Of a stretch of DNA of 64,000 bases, positions 15,554-24,517 are shown piece by piece (the first letter of the stretch is position 1; each line of letters opens with the position of its first letter). Below the pieces are notes generated by a model. That model did not search any database. It worked only from the letters and a program-made list of their open reading frames with translations, and had not been told where the DNA came from. A program made the position numbers and the translations under genes. Source of the stretch: Paraglaciecola sp030730205 (GTDB lineage: Bacteria > Pseudomonadota > Gammaproteobacteria > Enterobacterales > Alteromonadaceae); assembly GCF_052119645.1 (NCBI RefSeq), contig NZ_JBGQOM010000011.1:1-64000 (forward strand), written 5' to 3'.

Positions 15554-16126
15554 ATGATTAGAATATTGGCCTTTGCAGGCAGTGCACGTAAAGATTCATT
15601 TAATAAAATCATCTTAAAAGTCGCAGCTCAAGGTGCAACAGAAGCGGGTGCTAAAGTTACGCTTATTGATCTCGCTGATTTTGCAATGCCTTTGATGGAC
15701 GAAGATCTTGAAAAAAAGTTAGGTATACCCGCTAACGCGCTAAAATTTAAGCAACTTTTAAACGAACATGATGGTTTGTTGATTGCCTCTCCAGAGCACA
15801 ATAGTGCTTACAGCGCCTTGTTAAAAAATACCATTGATTGGGCATCACGACGGGCTGACGGTGAAAAACCGATGGAAAGCTTCAAAGGAAAGGTGGCCGG
15901 TATTATGGCTGCAAGCCCGGGAGCTTTGGGCGGTTTGAGAGGCTTGGTACCACTGCGTATGTTATTAGAAAATATAGGGGTTATGGTACTGCCCAATCAA
16001 AAGGCGGTGGCTAAAATAACGGCATTGCTAGATGAAGAAAATAAGATTGATGACGAGCAAACACAAGTCGGGCTGAAACGCATTGGTAAGGAATTGGCGG
16101 AAACCTTAGCTAAACTTCAGCGCTGA
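15554..16126 (+). CDS. NADPH-dependent FMN/quinone reductase (ChrR-like flavodoxin fold)
   Basis: A 190-residue flavoprotein of the NADPH-dependent FMN reductase family. Members reduce quinones, chromate or azo compounds in the cytoplasm using FMN. The FMN phosphate loop is GSARKDSFN at residues 9-17. The second FMN segment, SPEHNSAYSALLKNTIDWASR, is the family signature, and MAASPGALGGLRG follows. A strong AAGGAG precedes the ATG. It stands alone between the chemoreceptor relic and prfB. The physiological substrate is not deducible. Confidence 0.85.
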   Translation: MIRILAFAGSARKDSFNKIILKVAAQGATEAGAKVTLIDLADFAMPLMDEDLEKKLGIPANALKFKQLLNEHDGLLIASPEHNSAYSALLKNTIDWASRRADGEKPMESFKGKVAGIMAASPGALGGLRGLVPLRMLLENIGVMVLPNQKAVAKITALLDEENKIDDEQTQVGLKRIGKELAETLAKLQR

Positions 16127-16274
16127 GCGCAATTTTTGCTCCTGTGTTTTGATCATTGACAACACAGGCGCCTGTTATATCTTAATTCGTTTTGCCTCTG
16201 TCAAAAAGCCGTAAAATCCGCTAATATTCGCGCCCTTAAACCATAATCAACTACGTAACTCATCTATCAATTTT

Positions 16275-17373
16275 ATGTTTGAAATCAATCCAATAATAAA
16301 TACCTTAAGTGATGTTAGGCTTCGTGCTGAGTCACTTCGGGGGTATCTTTGACTATGACCTCAAAAAAGAGCGTTTAGAAGAAGTTAACAGAGAATTAGA
16401 AAGCGCCGACGTTTGGAACAACCCTGAGCGAGCACAAAATCTTGGTAAAGAAAAAGTTGCCCTAGAGTTAGTGGTTGAAACCATTGACAATTTAACGCAA
16501 GGTTCTGACGACGTTGAAGGTTTAGTTGAGTTAGCCCAAGAAGCCGAAGACCAAGAAACCTTCGATGATGCGGTAAAAGAACTTGATGATCTTGTTGTTC
16601 AGTTAGAAAAACTTGAATTCAGACGTATGTTCTCCGGGCCAAACGATATTAACGATGCCTATTTAGATATTCAGTCTGGCTCGGGTGGTACCGAGGCGCA
16701 AGATTGGGCCAATATGATCTTGCGTATGTATTTACGCTGGGGCGAGGCCCATGGCTTTAAGCCTGAGTTAATGGAAGTGTCTGATGGCGATGTTGCTGGT
16801 ATCAAAGGCGCAACGATTAAATTTAGTGGTGAATATGCCTTTGGCTGGTTACGTACTGAAACGGGTGTTCACCGTCTTGTCCGCAAGTCGCCTTTTGATT
16901 CTGGAAACAGACGACATACCTCATTTGCTTCTGTATTTGTTTATCCTGAAATCGATGATGATATTGAAATAGAGATAAATCCAGCAGATCTTCGCATTGA
17001 TACTTATCGCGCCTCAGGAGCGGGTGGTCAGCACGTTAACCGGACCGATTCTGCGGTACGTATTACCCATTTACCCACCAATATTGTGGTGCAATGTCAA
17101 AGTGATCGTTCGCAACACAAAAACAAAGATCAGGCCTTTAAGCAGTTAAAAGCCAAGTTGTACGAACATGAAATGCACAAACAAAATGTTGAAAAACAAG
17201 CGATGGAAGACAGTAAGTCCGACATCGGTTGGGGTAGCCAAATTCGCTCATACGTATTAGACGATTCACGTATTAAAGATTTACGTACTGGCGTAGAAAC
17301 CCGCAATACACAAGCCGTTTTAGACGGTGATCTTGATAAATTTATTCAGGCCAGTTTAAAGTCTGGTTTGTAA
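16275..17373 (+). CDS. prfB: peptide chain release factor 2 PrfB (programmed +1 frameshift)
   Basis: RF2 terminates translation at UGA and UAA. The gene needs a +1 shift. Translation starts at ATG 16275 and reads MFEINPIINTLSD...SLRGYL for 25 codons, meets in-frame TGA at 16350-16352, skips T16350 and continues from GAC at 16351. The joined product is 365 residues, like E. coli RF2. Key motifs are the GGQ loop (SGAGGQHVNRTDSAVR) and the tripeptide-anticodon region SPFDSGNRRHTSF, with SPF as the UGA-recognition motif. A start at 16309 in the second frame would lose the N-terminus and is not real. lysS follows 31 bases later, as in E. coli. Confidence 0.97.
16339..16353 (+). promoter_or_regulatory. 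prfB recoding site (internal SD, CTT TGA C)
   Basis: GGGGG (16339-16343) acts as the internal Shine-Dalgarno just upstream of CTT (16347-16349), TGA (16350-16352) and C. This is the same element and the same codon position (26) as in E. coli. Low RF2 lets the stop stall and the ribosome slip, so RF2 regulates its own synthesis (established mechanism). Confidence 0.95.
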
Positions 17374-17404
17374 ACAATTAGCTAATTACATCTTAGGAAA
17401 GTCG

Positions 17405-18946
17405 ATGACTGAACACCAACAAGACGAAAATAAACTGATCGCAGAACGCCGAGCTAAATTGGCTCATCTTCGCGAAACGTGCAAATCAAAAGGATTTCCC
17501 AATGATTTCAGACGGGAATTTTACAGTGCTGATTTGCAAGCCGAGTTTGGTGAACACGATAAAGCGCAACTTGAATCATTAGGAAAAGTGGTCAGTATTG
17601 CAGGTAGAATTTTAGCCAAACGTGGCCCCTTTTTATTGTTGCAAGACATGTTAGGCCGCATTCAAGCCTATGCATCGAAAGAGACTCAGGCTGATATTAA
17701 GACGCGTTACGGCAGTTTAGATATAGGCGATATTGTTGGCGTTAAAGGTGAATTACATAAGTCTGGCAAGGGCGATTTATACGTTAATATGAGTGAGTAT
17801 CAATTACTGACTAAATCACTGCGTCCTTTACCTGAAAAATTCCATGGTTTGGCTGACCAAGAAACCAAATACCGCCAACGTTATGTGGATTTAATTACTA
17901 ATCAACATACCCGTGACACGTTTCTGATCCGCAGTAAGATTGTCAGTGGAATTCGTCAATTTTTGACTGAGCGCAATTTTATGGAAGTTGAAACGCCCAT
18001 GCTGCAGGTGATCCCTGGCGGCGCAACAGCTAAACCTTTTGTCACTCATCACAATGCACTCGATATCGATATGTATCTTCGTGTTGCCCCTGAATTGTAT
18101 TTAAAACGCTTAGTAGTGGGCGGGTTTGAACGAGTATTTGAGATCAACCGCAACTTTAGAAATGAAGGCCTGTCGACCCGTCATAATCCTGAATTTACGA
18201 TGCTTGAGTTTTATCAATCGTATGCTGACTATCATGATCTGATGGACCTAACTGAAGAAATGTTACGTACCTTAGCCAACAATGTACTTGGTAGTAGCAT
18301 TGTGAAAAATACGGTTAAAGACAAAGAAGGTAAGGTTGTAAAAGAGATTAACTACGACTTTGGTCAGCCATTTGCTCGTTTAACTATGAATGAAGCCATT
18401 TTGAAATATTGGCCCCAAGCAAATGTTGCGGCGATCAACGATCCTGAAAACCATCTTGCTGAACTTAAAGCCATGGCAAAACAGCTGCATATTAAAGAGC
18501 CAGTAGTTGATGGTATTTGGGGAGCGGGTAAATATTTGTGTGAAATATTTGAAGCAACCGCAGAAGAAAAACTTGATCAACCTACCTTTATTACTGCTTA
18601 TCCATGGGAAGTGTCTCCCTTGGCTAGACGTAATGATGACAATGGTTTTGTGACCGACCGTTTCGAGTTTTTTGTAGGCGGGCGTGAATTAGCCAACGGA
18701 TTTTCTGAGTTAAATGATTCTGAAGATCAGGCAGAGCGTTTCCGTAAACAAGTGGCTGAAAAAGACGCTGGTGATGATGAAGCGATGCATTTCGACGAAG
18801 ATTACATTCGTGCCTTAGAATATGGCCTACCGCCGACGGCAGGTGAGGGGATTGGTATTGACCGTCTTGTGATGTTATTTACTGACAGCCCGACAATCAA
18901 AGATGTGATTTTATTCCCGCACATGAAGCCAGAAGCCAGCGAGTAA
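17405..18946 (+). CDS. lysS: lysyl-tRNA synthetase LysS (class II)
   Basis: Charges tRNA-Lys. The 513-residue class II enzyme has an N-terminal OB-fold anticodon-binding domain (about 60-150). Motif 2 is FEINRNFRNEGLSTRHNPEFT. Motif 3 near the C-terminus is GEGIGIDRLVMLFTD. The GGATAKPFVTHHNALD segment is typical of LysRS. It is coupled to prfB by a 31-base gap, with AGGAAAG upstream of the ATG. Confidence 0.97.
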   Translation: MTEHQQDENKLIAERRAKLAHLRETCKSKGFPNDFRREFYSADLQAEFGEHDKAQLESLGKVVSIAGRILAKRGPFLLLQDMLGRIQAYASKETQADIKTRYGSLDIGDIVGVKGELHKSGKGDLYVNMSEYQLLTKSLRPLPEKFHGLADQETKYRQRYVDLITNQHTRDTFLIRSKIVSGIRQFLTERNFMEVETPMLQVIPGGATAKPFVTHHNALDIDMYLRVAPELYLKRLVVGGFERVFEINRNFRNEGLSTRHNPEFTMLEFYQSYADYHDLMDLTEEMLRTLANNVLGSSIVKNTVKDKEGKVVKEINYDFGQPFARLTMNEAILKYWPQANVAAINDPENHLAELKAMAKQLHIKEPVVDGIWGAGKYLCEIFEATAEEKLDQPTFITAYPWEVSPLARRNDDNGFVTDRFEFFVGGRELANGFSELNDSEDQAERFRKQVAEKDAGDDEAMHFDEDYIRALEYGLPPTAGEGIGIDRLVMLFTDSPTIKDVILFPHMKPEASE

Positions 18947-18961
18947 CAGTACGAATATCAG

Positions 18962-18989
18962 CCACCTTACACCTCACAATGTAGGGTGG
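18962..18989. terminator. Stem-loop between convergent lysS and panE-like genes
   Basis: CCACCTTACA pairs with TGTAGGGTGG (one G-T) around an 8-base loop. Neither side has a T tract, so it may work as a weak bidirectional terminator or protect 3' ends. Confidence 0.4.
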
Positions 18990-19011
18990 TTGAACGTGTT
19001 ACTCTCTAAAC

Positions 19012-19926
19012 TTAGTATTGCTGTTCTATTCGTTTTATCTCATTTACTAAGCGATTGTTTTCTGGACACGGTATGCCAAATTGCGCGGCCCTATCGACCA
19101 CATAGCCATTAATATAGTCAATCTCAGTTTTACGTTTAGCCATTACATCACGATTCATTGATGAGTAGTTGTTAGCAGTCTGCTCAACAACTTGCATGAC
19201 CCTATCATATAAAATACAAGACTCGTTGGTATACTTTAGCGCTTGCATCACTGCGCTTATTTCCTCACATATATGTTTAATTTGTCGCTGATAACCAGCC
19301 TTGATTAAGTCGCCGTTTTTTACCTGATCGATTGCCGTTAATGGGTTGATGGCGGCATTCACAGCGAGTTTATGCCACAGAGGTAATCGAATATCCTTAT
19401 GCCATGTAGCGGGTGGTAGCAAAGAAGATAACAGTAACTCAACAGCGCTTTTATCACAGTGTAGATGCTTTACCCAACCTAACTGACTGTCACCAATACC
19501 TTTGATACTCAGTGAATCGTCACTGGGCTTAAATGCGCCGTAGGTGGTGGTGGCTGCAACGATATTGACCTGTGGTAGTTGCTGTTGAACCCGCTCAATT
19601 GTGCCCATACCATTGTGCAGTAAAACAAGCGTGTGGTTTGCTGAAAAGTAGTGTTGGGCTTGTTCAATAAAAGTCATCACCTGATAGGCTTTAATGGGAA
19701 GTATAATGAGCGTAGATTGCTCAATCGCTTTAACGGGCACCAACGGTAAGGAAAACGTGTAATCTTGCAAATGCGCATCACTGACCCGCAACGCGATGTT
19801 GTGGCTCTTACGAGTGATAACGCCATAGTTTATGTTTAGATGTTTGCAGCGAGTGGCTAATACGTTACCGATCGCACCATTACCTACAATGATCAAGTTT
19901 TTGTCTTGTTGGTTTAGTTCTGTCAT
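19012..19926 (-). CDS. 2-dehydropantoate 2-reductase family (PanE-like)
   Basis: A 304-residue NADPH-dependent oxidoreductase of the ketopantoate reductase family. PanE makes pantoate for coenzyme A. The Rossmann loop is IIVGNGAIGNVLA at residues 11-23. The catalytic Lys lies in WHKLAVNAAINPLTAI near residue 185, and a C-terminal helical domain includes TEIDYINGYVV, matching the family's substrate-binding segment. Paralogues acting on other 2-keto acids exist, so PanE itself is likely but not proven. It is third in a leftward group after the HPt and RluA-family genes, 9 bases after the latter. Confidence 0.8.
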   Translation of the reverse strand: MTELNQQDKNLIIVGNGAIGNVLATRCKHLNINYGVITRKSHNIALRVSDAHLQDYTFSLPLVPVKAIEQSTLIILPIKAYQVMTFIEQAQHYFSANHTLVLLHNGMGTIERVQQQLPQVNIVAATTTYGAFKPSDDSLSIKGIGDSQLGWVKHLHCDKSAVELLLSSLLPPATWHKDIRLPLWHKLAVNAAINPLTAIDQVKNGDLIKAGYQRQIKHICEEISAVMQALKYTNESCILYDRVMQVVEQTANNYSSMNRDVMAKRKTEIDYINGYVVDRAAQFGIPCPENNRLVNEIKRIEQQY

Positions 19927-19935
19927 AAGGTGGGT

Positions 19936-20625
19936 TTAAGCGCTGTGCTTAACCTTTGGCCAGTTAAGAGTCCACGGCAAGGCAAGTGAGGAAATAAAGG
20001 ATTGAGTGTTTACTGAGATAAATACACCGCCTTCTTTAGGCGGGCAAAGTAGTTCAATATTTTGCTGTTGATATTCAAATTTCAAACCATAAGCATGCAA
20101 ATAGGTGCGATCTGATGCTTCGCCTTTATACAGGCTATCGCCCAGAATTGGGCTACCTAAACTTTTCATCATTACTCGTATTTGATGAGTTTTGCCACTT
20201 AAGGGTTTGACCACAAATAAGCGCATATTAGGCATAAGCGAAAAGCTAAAAAACTGAGTAGTGGCACGTTGATTGAAACTCTCGTCAAGCATCCATAAGC
20301 CGTCACGCACTTTTTTCATGCCGCCACTCACAGTACCTTGCTTCTTTTTAGGCCTTTTAGGTGCAAGGGCAAGATAAAATTTTTGGATAAGATGAGCCTC
20401 AAACTGACGGCCAAATTCCGCTGCAGCCTTTTCTGACTTAGCCAAAATGAGTAGGCCTGAAGTGACTTTATCTAATCGATGCACCAGCCATAAGCGTTCT
20501 AAACCAAGCTGAGCACAGGCAATTGGAATGATTCCTTGGCGGTGCTCTTCGTCTTGAACTGCGATGCCACAAGGTTTGTTTAAAACAACAAAATCTTGAT
20601 GATCAAATATAATATCGATGAGCAA
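19936..20625 (-). CDS. RluA-family pseudouridine synthase
   Basis: Converts specific uridines in rRNA or tRNA to pseudouridine; the target base is not evident. The 229-residue protein has the RluA catalytic motif LVHRLDKVTSGLLILAKS with the active-site Asp near residue 53. It also has the KTHQIRVMMKSLG segment and GDSLYKG. There is no S4 domain, as in TruC/RluA-type short members. The apparent start is TTG at 20623-20625, six bases after the HPt stop, which aligns the N-terminus with the family. An in-frame ATG is not available nearby. Confidence 0.85.
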   Translation of the reverse strand: MLIDIIFDHQDFVVLNKPCGIAVQDEEHRQGIIPIACAQLGLERLWLVHRLDKVTSGLLILAKSEKAAAEFGRQFEAHLIQKFYLALAPKRPKKKQGTVSGGMKKVRDGLWMLDESFNQRATTQFFSFSLMPNMRLFVVKPLSGKTHQIRVMMKSLGSPILGDSLYKGEASDRTYLHAYGLKFEYQQQNIELLCPPKEGGVFISVNTQSFISSLALPWTLNWPKVKHSA

Positions 20626-20631
20626 AATAGT

Positions 20632-21207
20632 TTAACCAATAATTCTTATGGCAGTTTGATAGTCAAAGTCTGCTATCGCGGTTTTTAGTTTTAATGCTTG
20701 CTCTTCACTCAAGGGAAGCTCGCTTAAGTAGGTAGTTAGCTTACTTTGGGTGATAAATTCGTTTCGATTTAGCGAATCAAGCAGGCTTTGTTTCAGATCT
20801 TTGCTTTTATTTTCTGAGTTAGAGGGAAAGGATGATGCTGTTGACCCACCTTCAGTGATCAAACGTTTAACTTCACTTAAGGTTTGCTGAAGTACGCTAA
20901 GGTAATGCTGTAAGTTCTGTGTGTCAGTCGAACTTTCTATGTGACCTTCATATTCTCGGCTGGCTAAATGCAGAGCTGTCATGCCTAAGTTGCCGCTCAC
21001 ACCTTTGATTGTGTGCACCTGTAACTTCAGACTTGTAAAGTCTTGTTCGGCCAATTGTGCGCGCAAAAGCTCGTCAATCGATTCGTATTGTTCAACAAAC
21101 TTACCTAACATTTTTAATAGTAAAGCGCTGTTGCCACTGAATTGTTTCAGAGCAAACGTATGGTCGACTAAAGGGACTTTATTTTCCATTAACTCAAGTT
21201 CTCTCAT
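20632..21207 (-). CDS. stand-alone HPt phosphotransfer protein
   Basis: A 191-residue protein with an HPt four-helix domain in its first half. The phosphoacceptor His is at about residue 65 in VHTIKGVSGNLG, the HPt signature (HxLKGxxxxxG). The second half is low-complexity Ser/Lys-rich, then a short helical region with SELPLSEEQALKL. There is no kinase or receiver domain, so it needs partner proteins elsewhere. A second ATG at 21189 could be the start. It heads a leftward operon with an RNA-modification enzyme and a reductase, an unexplained combination. Confidence 0.8.
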   Translation of the reverse strand: MRELELMENKVPLVDHTFALKQFSGNSALLLKMLGKFVEQYESIDELLRAQLAEQDFTSLKLQVHTIKGVSGNLGMTALHLASREYEGHIESSTDTQNLQHYLSVLQQTLSEVKRLITEGGSTASSFPSNSENKSKDLKQSLLDSLNRNEFITQSKLTTYLSELPLSEEQALKLKTAIADFDYQTAIRIIG

Positions 21208-21491
21208 AATGACTTTCGATTAGTTTAACAGACAAAAATTTCAGTTCTACAAGCAAATTTCACCGTATGTGCAATAAATAAGGTCTAGATGACTTGATAT
21301 TAAGCAAAGGAGCATCATAGTAGACGAGCAACAACAAACATACTTAGAGTAAGTGTTAAACAACAAATTTTGGTCTTAGGAATTTGTGCGATAAGATAAC
21401 GATACGCTTGCGCCTTTTATGGCTTTTACTTTAATGATTCAGCTCCGGCTTTGTATTGATCTTACAGAGCTAAAACAATTGGAATAGCACT
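21208..21491. other. Divergent intergenic region (HPt / gshA)
   Basis: The 284 bases hold the promoters of the divergent HPt and gshA genes. No regulator palindrome, RNA gene or terminator stands out. Confidence 0.4.
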
Positions 21492-23096
21492 TTGCAAACA
21501 CATTCAACCACTTTTGCCCAGCGACTCGCCTTACTGCAACAGGATGCAATCAAAGCTACGCTTCCTGATATAAAACATGGAGTTGAACGTGAAACCCTTA
21601 GAGTTAATCCAAATGGCGGCTTAGCACAAACCCCGCATGCAAAATCATTGGGTTCCGCATTAACCCATGACTTTATTACCACAGACTTTTCAGAATCTTT
21701 ACTCGAATTTATTACGCCACCAGAAACCAGTGCAGATTTGACTATTGCTCAGTTACAAGATGTGCACAAATATACGCTGTCTAAAATTGGCCAAGAGATG
21801 TTATGGCCCATGAGCATGCCGTGTTTTATTACCAGTGAAGACGAAATACCACTTGCTCAATATGGCACATCGAATATTGGTAAGATGAAAACGCTATATC
21901 GTCAGGGGCTTAAGAACCGTTATGGCAGTATGATGCAGGCTATTTCTGGAGTGCATTTTAACTTTTCATTGCCTGATTCATTTTGGCAAGAATGGATCCC
22001 AAAATGCATTGGTGAAGTTGCAAACAAAGACACTATTTCTGCCGCGTACTTTGCGTTGATTAGAAACTATCGTCGGTTTTGCTGGTTACTACCTTATTTG
22101 TACGGCGCTTCTCCTGCGCTGTGTAGTTCATTTATAAAAAATAAAGCAACGACCTTGCCTTTTAATACTCTGGGTAAGGGCACCTATTATTTGCCTTATG
22201 CAACATCACTACGTATGAGTGACTTGGGGTATACCAATAGCGCCCAGTCTGGTTTGGCAGTTTGTTATAATGACGTATCGACTTACATAAATTCACTTCG
22301 CTGCGCCATTAATAAACCATCGGCGACATATGAAAAATTTGATTCTAAAAAAGACGGTCAGTATCAGCAGTTAAATGCAAATGTGCTGCAAATAGAAAAT
22401 GAACTGTACTCACCAATTAGACCAAAACAACCCACTAAACGTTTAGAAAAGCCCACAGACGCGCTGGATGCAAGAGGGGTGAATTATGTTGAAGTGAGGG
22501 TGTTAGATGTCAACCCTTTCAGTGATATTGGCATAGAGCGTAACCAATTTTTCTTTTTAGATGTCTTTTTGGTTTATTGTGCCATTAGCCCAAGCGATTT
22601 TATGCAAACTGAGCAATATCAAGAAACTGAAAAGAACTTAAAAGCGGTTGTCAAAGAGGGGCGTGACCCTCAGTTGCGTTTGTTAAACAAAGGTGAGCCG
22701 ACAAGCATACCTCAATGGGCGGAAAGTCTGTTTTCTGAAATGAAAGAGGTTGCCATTTTATTAGATAATGTAAACAACACAACGGACTATACTCAAGCAG
22801 TCGCTTTAGAGTGGGACAAGGTGCTTCATCCTGAATTGACACCCTCAGCTAAAATACTCGACATGTTGTTATCGAACTCACAAGACAATAGTGAGTTAGG
22901 ACTTAAGTTTGCCAACAGTTATAAAGCCAGCTTACTCGCTAAAGAATATCAGACCCTTTCTGAGACTGAGCTTCGAGAACAGGCTACTTTGTCTTTGAGT
23001 AAACAGCAGGAAATAGAAGCATCGGATACGGAATCCTTTGATGACTTTTTAGTTAATTATTTTTCTTCAGATCAGAAAGTATTAGCTGAATGCTAG
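21492..23096 (+). CDS. gshA: glutamate-cysteine ligase GshA
   Basis: Catalyses the first step of glutathione synthesis, ATP-dependent joining of glutamate and cysteine. The 534-residue protein follows the gammaproteobacterial GshA type throughout: GVERETLRVN near residue 30, ALTHDFITTDFSESLLEFITP, MWPMSMPC-like LWPMSMPC, AQYGTSNIGKMKTLYRQGL, and VEVRVLDVNPFSDIGI. The start appears to be TTG (21492-21494) with GGAA nine bases upstream. No ATG exists before the conserved region, so TTG is well supported. Confidence 0.95.
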   Translation: MQTHSTTFAQRLALLQQDAIKATLPDIKHGVERETLRVNPNGGLAQTPHAKSLGSALTHDFITTDFSESLLEFITPPETSADLTIAQLQDVHKYTLSKIGQEMLWPMSMPCFITSEDEIPLAQYGTSNIGKMKTLYRQGLKNRYGSMMQAISGVHFNFSLPDSFWQEWIPKCIGEVANKDTISAAYFALIRNYRRFCWLLPYLYGASPALCSSFIKNKATTLPFNTLGKGTYYLPYATSLRMSDLGYTNSAQSGLAVCYNDVSTYINSLRCAINKPSATYEKFDSKKDGQYQQLNANVLQIENELYSPIRPKQPTKRLEKPTDALDARGVNYVEVRVLDVNPFSDIGIERNQFFFLDVFLVYCAISPSDFMQTEQYQETEKNLKAVVKEGRDPQLRLLNKGEPTSIPQWAESLFSEMKEVAILLDNVNNTTDYTQAVALEWDKVLHPELTPSAKILDMLLSNSQDNSELGLKFANSYKASLLAKEYQTLSETELREQATLSLSKQQEIEASDTESFDDFLVNYFSSDQKVLAEC

Positions 23097-23100
23097 GCAA

Positions 23101-23127
23101 AAAAAAAGCCTGATATGAATCAGGCTT
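23101..23127 (-). terminator. Hairpin after gshA with T tract on the opposite strand
   Basis: AAGCCTGAT (23106-23114) pairs with ATCAGGCTT (23119-23127) around ATGA. The run of A on its left is a T tract only for leftward transcription, yet both neighbours are rightward. It may block antisense transcription into gshA, or act weakly on gshA itself. The upstream ATG for the next gene lies in its loop. Confidence 0.6.
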
Positions 23128-23186
23128 CAAAGCTACTACCAGGGAAAACACACACAAAACTAGAACACGCTAATTCAGAGTGGCCA

Positions 23187-23831
23187 ATGCACAAAAAGTT
23201 CACAAAAAAGAGTAAAAAAATTAAAATTATTTTAGTTTCTTTGCTCAGTAGTACATTTTTAATGGCCTGTAGTGTCACCCCGCCTAAAATAACCAGTGAT
23301 GTGTGTGAAATATTTTTTGAAAAACGTGACTGGTATGATGCTGCCAAAGACGCCAGTGAAAAGTGGGGGGTGCCTATCCATGTCCCTATGTCGATGATGT
23401 ACCAAGAAAGTTCATTTAAAGCCAAAGCAAGACCTCCCAAAGATTATTATTTTTTTGGTCTCATTCCTTGGGGGCATATCAGCACGGCTTATGGTTACTC
23501 ACAAGCTAAAACCCCTACGTGGGATGATTATGTTCGCGAAACAAATAACGCTTGGGCAGACCGGACTGATTTTGATGATGCTATTGATTTTATGGGATGG
23601 TTCATTTCAAAAACGCACAAAATAAATGGCGTTTCAAAATGGGACGCTGAAAAGCAATATCTTAATTACCATGAGGGGTGGGGTGGATATAAAAAAGGGT
23701 CATACCATAAAAAAGCTTGGTTGAAGAAAGTCGCTAAAACGGTGCAAGCTCGCGCAATGACTTATGCTGGACAGCTGAAAAAATGCGAAGAAGAGCTCTC
23801 AGAGGGTTGGTTTTGGCGACTGTTTAGTTAA
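23187..23831 (+). CDS. lysozyme-like (SLT) lipoprotein
   Basis: A 214-residue lipoprotein. The start at 23187 gives a basic N-terminus (HKKFTKKSKK), a hydrophobic stretch and lipobox LMAC, so it should be anchored in a membrane. A longer ORF start at 23115 falls inside the hairpin loop and is rejected. The mature domain resembles transglycosylase SLT lysozyme-like folds. Glu in MMYQESSFKAKARP is the likely catalytic acid. GYSQAKTPTWDDY and YLNYHEGWGGYKKGSY correspond to later SLT motifs. Probable role: cutting peptidoglycan glycan strands. Confidence 0.75.
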   Translation: MHKKFTKKSKKIKIILVSLLSSTFLMACSVTPPKITSDVCEIFFEKRDWYDAAKDASEKWGVPIHVPMSMMYQESSFKAKARPPKDYYFFGLIPWGHISTAYGYSQAKTPTWDDYVRETNNAWADRTDFDDAIDFMGWFISKTHKINGVSKWDAEKQYLNYHEGWGGYKKGSYHKKAWLKKVAKTVQARAMTYAGQLKKCEEELSEGWFWRLFS

Positions 23832-23974
23832 CAACTACTTTGCCAAACTGACTGCTCACACTTGTTTTCTATAAGTATTGTGCCATTGTATTTGTGAAAC
23901 CTAGACGAGCTAACGCGCTAATACAACACGTAAAAATATGCCTCTAGGCTTAGCACAAAATCCGAGGAACGAGT

Positions 23975-24517
23975 ATGAAAGGCGTTGTTTTTGTTAAGTT
24001 TAACGAATTTATCGAACATTTATGGGGAGATGAATTTTGGGACGAATTATTATTTGAAGCCAAGTTGCCAAGTGAAGGGGTTTATACCACAGTTGGTCTG
24101 TATGATGACCAAGAGTTGTTTACCCTAATTGGACTTGTTGTTGCTAAGAAAAACATATCGGCGAAAGACGCACAAATCGCGTTTGGTAAATGGGTATTCA
24201 AAGAACTCTACGCGGCAGCACCACCTCAAGCCCACGATTTTAAAGACGCCTTTGAATTTTTACATGGTGTGCAAAGCGTTATTCACATCGAAGTTAAAAA
24301 GTTTAATCCTGATGCTATTTTGCCTGAGTTTACTTTTTTGGACGAATCACCAACGACCTTAACCTTTCACTATCAGTCCCCCCGCAAACTGTGTTTTTTT
24401 TGTGAGGGTATGGTATATGGTTTAGCTGAGCACACACACCAAGATGTGCTGGTTAGCCATAAAGAATGTGAGCATAATGGGGATAGTCGATGTGTTCTTG
24501 AGGTTGAAAAAATTTGA
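23975..24517 (+). CDS. H-NOX heme nitric-oxide sensor
   Basis: A 180-residue stand-alone H-NOX. The typical start MKGVVFVKFNEFIEHLWG is present. His104 (SVIHIEVKKFNP) fits the proximal heme ligand. Tyr133, Ser135 and Arg137 (YQSPR) form the invariant YxSxR motif that holds the heme propionates. Cys140, Cys143 and Cys172 with His164 are also present, cysteines like those proposed for zinc binding in some H-NOX proteins. Bacterial H-NOX proteins bind NO and inhibit a partner kinase. The kinase gene follows with overlapping codons (TTGA), so the pair is co-translated. GAGGAACG precedes the ATG. Confidence 0.92.
   Translation: MKGVVFVKFNEFIEHLWGDEFWDELLFEAKLPSEGVYTTVGLYDDQELFTLIGLVVAKKNISAKDAQIAFGKWVFKELYAAAPPQAHDFKDAFEFLHGVQSVIHIEVKKFNPDAILPEFTFLDESPTTLTFHYQSPRKLCFFCEGMVYGLAEHTHQDVLVSHKECEHNGDSRCVLEVEKI

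Noticed and set aside
16309..16350. prfB start in the second reading frame at 16309
   Set aside because: The upstream frame from 16275 encodes the conserved RF2 N-terminus and leads into the recoding site, so the gene must begin there.
18962..18989. Strong Rho-independent terminator after lysS
   Set aside because: The stem is good but neither strand has a T tract, so it was kept only as a low-confidence stem-loop.
23115..23186. Upstream ATG extending the lysozyme-like lipoprotein by 24 residues
   Set aside because: That ATG lies in a hairpin loop, has no ribosome binding site and would place the signal sequence in mid-protein.
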